A DNA stretch of 64,000 nucleotides from NCBI GenBank assembly GCA_905250025.1, contig CAJNOJ010000147.1, positions 1-64,000 of the forward strand, read 5' to 3'. Source of the stretch: Adineta ricciae (taxonomy: Eukaryota; Rotifera; Eurotatoria; Adinetida; Adinetidae). The notes under the pieces were generated by a model, which did not search any database, was not told the DNA's origin, and saw only the letters and a list, made by a program, of their open reading frames with translations. The position numbers and the translations under genes were made by a program. Below, piece by piece: positions 57,519 through 64,000 of the stretch (the first letter of the stretch is position 1; every line of letters starts with the position of its first letter).

Positions 57519-58484
57519 TTAATCTCCTCCACAACCTCCGCAATCACCGCCAGAACTATCACTACTATCGTCGGAGCTCGAGACACTGTCGCAGATATCA
57601 CGCCACACATCTCTGAATGAATACGAAATGGTCCCACAGGCACTACCGCAACTACTATTTGTTGTTGATTTAAAATGGTTTTGTTCGTAATTAGTCTGAT
57701 AGGTATTCTTCCAACGTTGAGCTGTGTTCTTATAGCCCTCTCTGAGAACAGGTTTTTCGATAGAATCATCGTGATCTAAAATAAAGCCACATAAGTTCAA
57801 TGACGTTTGTCGATAATGTGTTGGATTTCTCAAATGTGTATGCCATATGAGATCGATGTCAAAGGTCGGAACGAGAAGTTGATTTCGTTCGCTCAATCGA
57901 AGAAATGATAAATAGTCATCTACCAGAAGTGGAAAGAGCGAGCGATCGATATGCCGCAAATCATTCGAATACAGAAAATGTTTCTGAAATTTTTTAAGAA
58001 AGTCTCTTTGACGAACAGCAGCTTTGGCTAAGTCAACAGACGGGAAAAATGGCATATAGCGACGACGTCCTGAAGCATACGATGGAAAATGCTGAATATT
58101 TGGATCAACTAGTTGGCCATCTGGAAGTTGAGAAACACAATCTTTGTAATATGCCAATGGATGCAACAAATGTAGATGCCAAATCCACAGAATTGACCAC
58201 GAAAGTCGCGACTGTCGATAATCTTCAAGAATTTCTTCTCGGCTCATTTTTTGACAATATTCTTTAACATAACGATTTAACAATTTTTCATCTTGTGTCA
58301 TTTCTAATTGATCGACTGCTTGACGAAGTAGTTGAATATGATCGACTAAATTATCAAACGAGATTGGTGATGTTTCGTCATGCTTAAAATTCCCAGATGC
58401 AGTGGACGACTGGTTTCTTATAATAATAGTATACCGAACAATCCGGGGAAGTAAATGTCTGGTTTGACTGTGGTAATTCCCCAT
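57519..58484 (-). CDS. Glycine-rich-domain (GRDP/DUF1399) protein
   Basis: Single exon, 321 residues. It holds the two characteristic DUF1399 motifs: 'WSILWIWHLHLLHPLAYYKD' (~105-125) and 'VPTFDIDLIWHTHLRNPTHY' (~208-228), each with the W-H-x-H core, spaced as in GRDP proteins. The C-terminus is low-complexity and ends in Ser/Asp/Cys/Gly (SSDDSSDSSGGDCGGCGGD). The N-terminal ~40 residues are basic and unlike the family. GRDPs are known in plants (stress, RNA-linked roles) and occur in fungi and bdelloids; the metazoan function is unknown. No intron seen. The start at 58484 is the first Met of the frame. Confidence 0.75.
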   Translation of the reverse strand: MGNYHSQTRHLLPRIVRYTIIIRNQSSTASGNFKHDETSPISFDNLVDHIQLLRQAVDQLEMTQDEKLLNRYVKEYCQKMSREEILEDYRQSRLSWSILWIWHLHLLHPLAYYKDCVSQLPDGQLVDPNIQHFPSYASGRRRYMPFFPSVDLAKAAVRQRDFLKKFQKHFLYSNDLRHIDRSLFPLLVDDYLSFLRLSERNQLLVPTFDIDLIWHTHLRNPTHYRQTSLNLCGFILDHDDSIEKPVLREGYKNTAQRWKNTYQTNYEQNHFKSTTNSSCGSACGTISYSFRDVWRDICDSVSSSDDSSDSSGGDCGGCGGD

Positions 58485-58781
58485 TGTTTGTGATTACTGA
58501 ACGTTTTTTTTTCTTCGTGCTTAGAATGTTTCACCCTCGTTGCTTATAACATCACATCTGTGCCGCTACGTAGAAAAATTGCATCAGAATGTGAAGCAAA
58601 AAGAAGAAAATCTCATGAATTTATTGACGGCAATGCCATTTTGAAAATGAATCACGTTGTTTTGAATACTTTTTTCTTCCTTTGATGGAAGGAATAAAAG
58701 GAGTCGTAATGGTTCCACATTGTTAGTGTTTCTATAACCACTCATAGGCCGGGTTTAATTAATACATTTGGCTCGATTCGA

Positions 58782-59583
58782 TGTTATTTGTTTCGGAATA
58801 AGAACATTCGCTTGAATTTTTCGCGCAGTTTTGATAACGAGAGACAACAGACAATTAGAAATGAAAGTAACACACAATAGTGGAGGAACTTTGAGTAAAT
58901 TAATATTGACCAAGCAATCTTCATTGGTAAGCCGCATGTTGCAGCAATCCATAGAGTATTGAATACCAGATAGATTGTTGAAATCGATCTACGTACATAT
59001 GTTTTTTTTGTAATAATACTCTCAAAAGAAAGTTTACGCTGGAACAGATCATATCGTGTACAATAATGGCAGCGATCGGAGTATAATGAAAGATAAGAAT
59101 ATGTCGTTCGGGCGAGTGCCAAGCAATAAAGAGATTTGCAATGGATAAAATGCATAATCCAAAAAAAAAACATCCAACATTGATGAAATGTTCTGGGCAT
59201 CGACCAAGGTATATCGAAATGATCACTGCGGAGACGCCATTATATATGGATCGATTCATAGGGAAGAACCAGAATTAGAAGGACAGTAATAACGTGATCG
59301 TTAAGAGAACACCGAAGAGTAGTATACTGTGTAGGATGAAACAGAGAGTCAAGAGAGTAAAAATGAGCGACAATATGTCAAAGGTGAGAAAACACCATAA
59401 TCGAATAAAATTCGATATATGGAATAATAAAAACGCTATTGAATCATTGGATAAAAGTGTGCTGTTTAAATTCGACATTCTTGAGAACGAGCGAAGTTTC
59501 TCGATTGTTTTTTCCTTCCAATGGTGTGGAAGTGATAATGTTTGATTAAAATGATTCATAAACATCCCTTTTCGTGCAAACAT
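58782..59583 (-). pseudogene. Decayed 7TM receptor gene
   Basis: Pieces of a bdelloid-type receptor appear in order but in three frames. The N-terminus with TM1 is 'SNDSIAFLLFHISNFIRLWC' and the following hydrophobic stretch (59583-59275). TM3 with an ERH motif in place of DRY is 'NLFIAWHSPERHILIFHY' (59259-~59080). The TM7 and tail are 'YSKFLHYCVLLSFLIVCCLS' then LSKLREKFKRM (to 58784). The first frame ends LLLSF-stop. TM2, TM4 and most of TM5-TM6 are missing or scrambled, and no GT-AG introns repair it. The ~800 bp total is also too short for the usual ~330 residues. Most likely a pseudogene. Confidence 0.6.
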
Positions 59584-59743
59584 TGAAAAATCATTCGGTT
59601 ATCACGAGTCAATAATTTGAAAATTTCAGGGTAATTCAAATGAAACCTAGAAACTTCACCATTTAGTATAGGATGTGATAGTATTTATTTCAAATCAAAA
59701 AGATTTTAGAAGAAGAAGAAAAGAAAAGTCCAATTTGTCACGC

Positions 59744-60259
59744 TTAATGGACGTAGCATCCAGCACTATTGACTGCATACGATGTTAGAAGAAATGGACG
59801 AAGAGCATCAGCGATTAATTCATGTACACGGCTGGTGAAGTGTATGGTATCGACGAAAACGTATCTATCAGGATTATCACAAAGCTTCACAATTGTGGTT
59901 GCATTGACTGCATTCCAACAATTAGCTGTTGTGTTGACAAAGTATTCCGATTTGCTAGTGACAACTTTAGTGATCAGTGAATGAATATCAAACAGATTCA
60001 ATACTGCCTGTGTGTTGTTTTGTTGAATTGTGGTCAAACCGGTTGTTAATGCATTATTGAACAATGCTGTAAGATAATTTAAAACAGATGGTGGCGCCAT
60101 TGTTAAACTGAGTGGAATGTATTCAGCTGGAATTTGATTGACGACAAGAATGTGTTTAGCACCATGAGTGAGTAAATCTTGAACACCATTTAGCAGACTG
60201 GCTGCAATGGCTGGTGGTGTTAAAGATGAATTGAAAATAAAATCATTACCACCACCCCN
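59744..60259 (-). CDS. SGNH/GDSL esterase, C-terminal part
   Basis: Starts at the join (n at 60260) with 'GGGNDF', the GGND block III of SGNH hydrolases, and ends with 'DRYVFVDTIHFTSRVHELIA', the block V D-x-x-H catalytic pair. Between them are 'GAKHILVVNQIPAEYIPLSL' and a Cys pair (NCWNA...KLCDN). The N-terminal Ser block (GDS) lies beyond the join and is not in the window. Probably a secreted or lysosomal lipase or esterase. The frame that continues across the n into the mucin-like gene is an artefact. Confidence 0.75.
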   Translation of the reverse strand, partial: XGGGNDFIFNSSLTPPAIAASLLNGVQDLLTHGAKHILVVNQIPAEYIPLSLTMAPPSVLNYLTALFNNALTTGLTTIQQNNTQAVLNLFDIHSLITKVVTSKSEYFVNTTANCWNAVNATTIVKLCDNPDRYVFVDTIHFTSRVHELIADALRPFLLTSYAVNSAGCYVH

Positions 60260-60287
60260 GATGTCCCTACACTGCGCTCGTCCGACC
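60260..60287. other. Join with adapter-like residue
   Basis: Directly after the n comes GATGTCCCTACACTGCGCTC, then GTCCGACC, before genuine mucin-like gene sequence starts (TTTGCGAGGCTAG). It matches the end of the common Illumina adapter (TCCCTACACGACGCTCTTCC) apart from a few mismatches or indels. Confidence 0.6.
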
Positions 60288-61005
60288 TTTGCGAGGCTAG
60301 TGATGTCTTGTCGACATTCTGAAGAACGATTGTGCCCTTGATTGTCTTGGAATCGACTGATGAACATGAATGTGAAGCAACAGCTGGACCGGTCGTCTTG
60401 ACTCCTGATGTAACAACATCGTTTTGAGTTGCTTTTGGAGCTGCTGCCGTGGCTTGAGGTTTAGCCGCCTGTGTCATTTGTGCTAAGTTGGTTGCAGTGT
60501 TCCCAGTTTTGGAACATTTGGCAACAGTTTGCTTGACATCGTCACAGGCTGAAGCTTTGTGTAGTGCAGTTTGGCATGCTGTGTGATCGCTCACACCTGT
60601 ACAAGTGTATGTCATGGTGAGATTGCCGTTACCTAGGTCTGTGACTGCGTCAACAGTTACTTGACATTTCGTATTAGATACGGCAGATGATTGAACTTGA
60701 GTTGCGAGGGATTTGGCAATAGTATCTTTTTGAGATGTGAGTGCTGTATGATCGCAGTTGCTGACAGTGATTGTGCCTTTCACCGTCTTCGAATCAGTAG
60801 ATGAGCATGAATGTGTTGCTACTGTTCCTTGGAAAGCTAAATGAAAGTTAAAGATAGAGAAAGTATGGGTATGGCTTTTAAATTAGATCAGAACTGTCAT
60901 CTCAGTGGAAGAAAGGAAAGTAACCTTACCTGTGGAGGCAGCGGGAATAACTAGTGAACTGCTAATGACGAGAATGGCGATGAACACAGAGTGATGGCGC
61001 ATCAT
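60288..61005 (-). CDS. Mucin-like secreted repeat protein, 5' fragment (next haplotype piece)
   Basis: Exon 1 is 61005-60930 (signal peptide, ATGATGCGC start) and exon 2 starts at 60836, with a 93-bp intron identical in length to 54211-54303. It covers the first ~95-residue domain and the beginning of the second (SKTIKGTIVLQNVDKTSLAS), then breaks at the adapter-like sequence. Allele of 54379-53700. Its flank continues into the second hydrolase copy. Confidence 0.8.
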
Positions 61006-61069
61006 TGTGTGTTGGAGAAAAGTCCGGTAGAATAAAGAAATCTATGTGTATTCAGTTTGTTCTATTCAC

Positions 61070-61077
61070 CTTTTATA
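61070..61077 (-). promoter_or_regulatory. TATA box of the mucin-like gene, second copy
   Basis: TATAAAAG on the minus strand at the same distance from the ATG as in the first copy. Confidence 0.75.
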
Positions 61078-62481
61078 GTTCGATCGTTATGGAGAAATAC
61101 GTCATCGAAATTTTCAATGTTATCATAATAATAATACTTTTCAGAGAACGGCAGATGTTTCTGTGACCACATATTTTTTTGTCACAGTCACAATGCGTTA
61201 ATAGCGAATGCACTTTACTGGATGAAGGGCGTAAATAACAAAAGAAAAGAATAAACGATTTGTCGCCTCTGCAATCGACAAAAAGTGTTTTGAGATATCT
61301 TCGTATTACAGAAAAGGTCATTTGAGCAATCCTTTTATGTCAATCCTCTCGCATTGTTGTTAGTAGAAATTGTTTATATGTACCAGTTTTTGCTATTGAG
61401 ATTCAATGAAACTTGCACGATTTCAACATCCTTTCATCTTCTAAATCTATTTGAATCGCTTTGAGTTGACCTGTTCGATTTATGTTCATGAAAAAGTACA
61501 TCGAGAGCATCTTGTTTGTGATCAACATGTTATGAAGTAGTTAGATAAATAAATGCCAACTGTTGCCGTCTTTTGTGTTTGAATAAAACGTACTATGTAC
61601 TATTAAGAAAGACAAGCTAATATTAAACGCACTTTTACTAATAGAGGGCATTGTAGGCAGATAAAAAGTTGAATGAAATACTCTTTTGTGTTTTAATGTA
61701 GATCGTTTTATGAATAGATGCATCTGTCGTTCTATCCAATGCACTATTTCGTAAAAGAGGGTTAATGCGAGCAATAACGATGCACTTTTTTTTAACAATT
61801 TCTATATCTGTTTAAAAACAACAACAGTAGAGTGACTAACAGAAAAGTTGTTCGTTTCCCGTTCTCTACATAAACCCGAGTGATTATGTGAATTTGTGAC
61901 ATTCTGGAGAAATCAGTAGTCAATTAACATCCAATACCGAAGGTGCCGGTAAGACTGCTACTCCAGTTTGTCACGATCTTGTAGCTTTGGGAGCAAGTTG
62001 TGTGTGAAATCAATCATCGTCAGATATGGTGCTTCGAGTCAAAATTACAAATCAAATTATTTCACGTGTATAACAGCAAACAGTTAAGAATGTTGATCGA
62101 TATGATAAACGACGCGGAGCGGTGTAAGTGGACGAACATGGCATTGTCATACAAGAATGGCAGTGTTACAGAACATCGGTGGGCGTGCGAAAAGGGACGG
62201 TTATGTGTGGACCGACGGTGCGAATTGTTCTGCGCACTTTCCTTTGTAAGATCTGCACGTCTCATGTTTCTTCTTCTGCAGCCATTCCATCATTCATTAT
62301 CTCAATCACATTCTTTTCGGTTAGTGTCACAAGCAAGCGGGTGATCGCGTCTTGACCATAAACAACGACTGAATGGGGAAAAAACATGGTTTCTTTTGTA
62401 ATTTTATGACAATGAAAAAGTTTTGTTTGTTCGTTGATACAACATTTTAAAAAAAGAGAATATTATTTCTTTCTTTATTAC
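61078..62481. other. Intergenic, second haplotype copy of 54452-55855
   Basis: Near-identical with scattered substitutions and small indels. TTTATT at 62474-62479 is the minus-strand poly(A) signal of the hydrolase. Nothing else recognised. Confidence 0.6.
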
Positions 62482-63942
62482 TCAATGAAAATTTTCAATC
62501 TCATTGATGGATGGTTGTGAACGAGCGTATTCGATTTTGAGATCCAGTTTATTAAATTGTCGTTGATAAGCTGGCTTAGGTCCTTGCTTGTTAGGACTTC
62601 CGCCATTTGCCAAATATAAGATATTATCCGTTAGATCATAAATAGCTACATGAACGTCGCCGGTTTTAACGATGGCAGAAATGTTTTCAATCGTTGATTC
62701 TGCTGTTATTTTACCATATTCGCTCATAAGTTGTTCGTAGAGTTTATACTGATATGATGGACATAACCAATCCATGCCGTTGTAAACAATATTTGGTATG
62801 GTTGGATGCCATTCCGCTGCTGGTTGCAAATTGACGTCATCAAAGAAACTGACTTTGGAATGTGAATATTGTATCATACGAGCAGTATTTAGTTTTCCAT
62901 CGGCAATACCAACAATTAAACGGCACGTTCGACGAACATTACTAATGTATGAAAGTGCATCGTCAACAGTTTCAGAAAATTGTAGAATATAACGCGAAAC
63001 AAAGATAAAAGGTTGACCAGACATGCTTTCATCACCGAATGTATCATCGGGAAGTTCAACGCCAATCGATGTCATGCCCAATAATGATGAAGACATACCA
63101 CTCAGTACACCAATATAACCTAAGACGATAAAAATTCATATTTCAAATCGATTAATCATGCAATTACCTGCCCATGCAATATTAGTAAATGCGTGGCCTA
63201 ATTTCGATGAAAGAGGATGATACACTGTGATGACTGGATAATCTTGGAGACCAGCATGCATATCCCAATCGAATGCACGTAATTGAAGTGTCTTACCACC
63301 CAACGTTGCTTTGCCCCAAGCACCATAATATGAACAGTGAGCTGAATAAAATCCCATTCAAATAAACATATAAAAATTTGATTATTTTCTTTTACCTCGT
63401 GTCAGCTCTCCAAACATATGAATACGTACTAAAAGTTTATAATCAATATTTGCTGCGTCCGATATACCACGGATTTCATTGTAGATCTCTTCATCCATGT
63501 AAGGTTCAACAAAGGAATTCTGGACATCTAAAGCGAAAGCTAAACCTTTCTTCGCGATCAGCTCTTTCAACGATTCAGGTATTGGTAAATGTTCAAGTTT
63601 TTCAGTCACTTCTTTTTCAAAATATGCATAGACTTTGGGCATGAATTGTGCAATTTGTTCTCCTAACAGCGTTCCATAAGCAAATCCATAATCATATCCA
63701 TTCTTGCCCCATAGATGGACAAGCCATGTTTGATCATCTCCGACACCAATCTGGTAGAGTGAACCGTTTTCCACATTACGAATCAATCGAGGAGCGCCTG
63801 TTTCAATGGGAAGAAGATTCGGAGTGCCTTGTGGTGTATCATTTTTACAAAAGCTACCAAGATTTTCAAAAGAAAATCCTCGAGCAGCAGAACTCGTTTT
63901 AACAATCGATAAAACGAGAAAAGTAAACCAGTACAGCTTCAT
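62482..63942 (-). CDS. Secreted Ntn-hydrolase, second haplotype copy
   Basis: Exons 63942-63396, 63341-63168 and 63119-62482 have exactly the same exon lengths (547, 174, 638 nt) as the first copy, with introns of 54 and 48 bp. The third exon encodes an identical 204-residue stretch despite silent changes; the first differs at a handful of residues. The nucleophile region HCSYYGAWGKATLGG is unchanged. The ratio of silent to amino-acid changes points to purifying selection. The flank ends at the window edge. Confidence 0.75.
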
Positions 63943-64000
63943 TCTATTTTTTCTCTCTTTTCGTTATATGAAAACGAAATATACGAAAAAAACCTTTCGT

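Noticed and set aside
60220-60367. Frames crossing the n at 60260 that fuse the SGNH esterase with the mucin-like protein
   Set aside because: They run through an n and adapter-like sequence; an artefact of the join.

Overview
The window looks like nuclear DNA of a bdelloid rotifer (Rotaria/Adineta type). The reasons are: AT-rich sequence; tiny GT-AG introns, typically 44-60 bp; bdelloid-style secreted NHL propellers; ADP-ribosyltransferase genes with 42-residue kinesin-light-chain-like TPR arrays; divergent short 7TM receptors; and near-identical duplicated alleles. The species is inferred from gene style and was not verified.

Most of the apparent duplication is an assembly effect. The window is a chain of overlapping haplotype pieces, joined by single n characters (20273, 26222, 27931, 29378, 34042, 60260) or by 100-n gaps (11162-11261, 46914-47013). 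Each piece starts upstream of, or at the same point as, an earlier piece. At two joins the overlap is an exact 221-bp repeat. Collapsed, the order is: (1) secreted NHL propeller gene(s) with EGF-like repeats, minus; (2) ADP-ribosyltransferase-TPR gene, minus; (3) a very large RRM / seven Nab2-type zinc finger / DEAH helicase / RING-IBR / PARP-like / double WWE gene, plus; (4) a cGAS-like (Mab-21) nucleotidyltransferase spliced in frame to WW modules, a HECT N-lobe and a CaaX box, plus; (5) a 7TM receptor, plus; (6) a small secreted BRICHOS-like Cys-rich protein, plus; (7) a mucin-like secreted protein with two repeat blocks and a repeated Cys-containing domain, minus; (8) a secreted Ntn-hydrolase (acid ceramidase/C45-like), minus; (9) a GRDP/DUF1399 protein, minus; (10) a decayed 7TM receptor, minus; (11) a partial SGNH esterase, minus.

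The most unusual part is the stretch from about 5.6 to 36 kb. It carries an ART-TPR protein, a ZAP-like but far larger RNA helicase with ubiquitin-ligase-type and PARP-type modules, and directly downstream on the same strand a predicted nucleic-acid sensor (cGLR) fused to a truncated, predicted prenylated HECT lobe. All exon joins of the cGLR-WW-HECT gene keep frame in two haplotypes. A role in innate nucleic-acid sensing with ubiquitin and ADP-ribose signalling is an inference from domain content and adjacency.

Exon boundaries were worked out by hand from GT/AG (or GC/AG) sites and phase. Domain names rest on motif recognition, not database searches.
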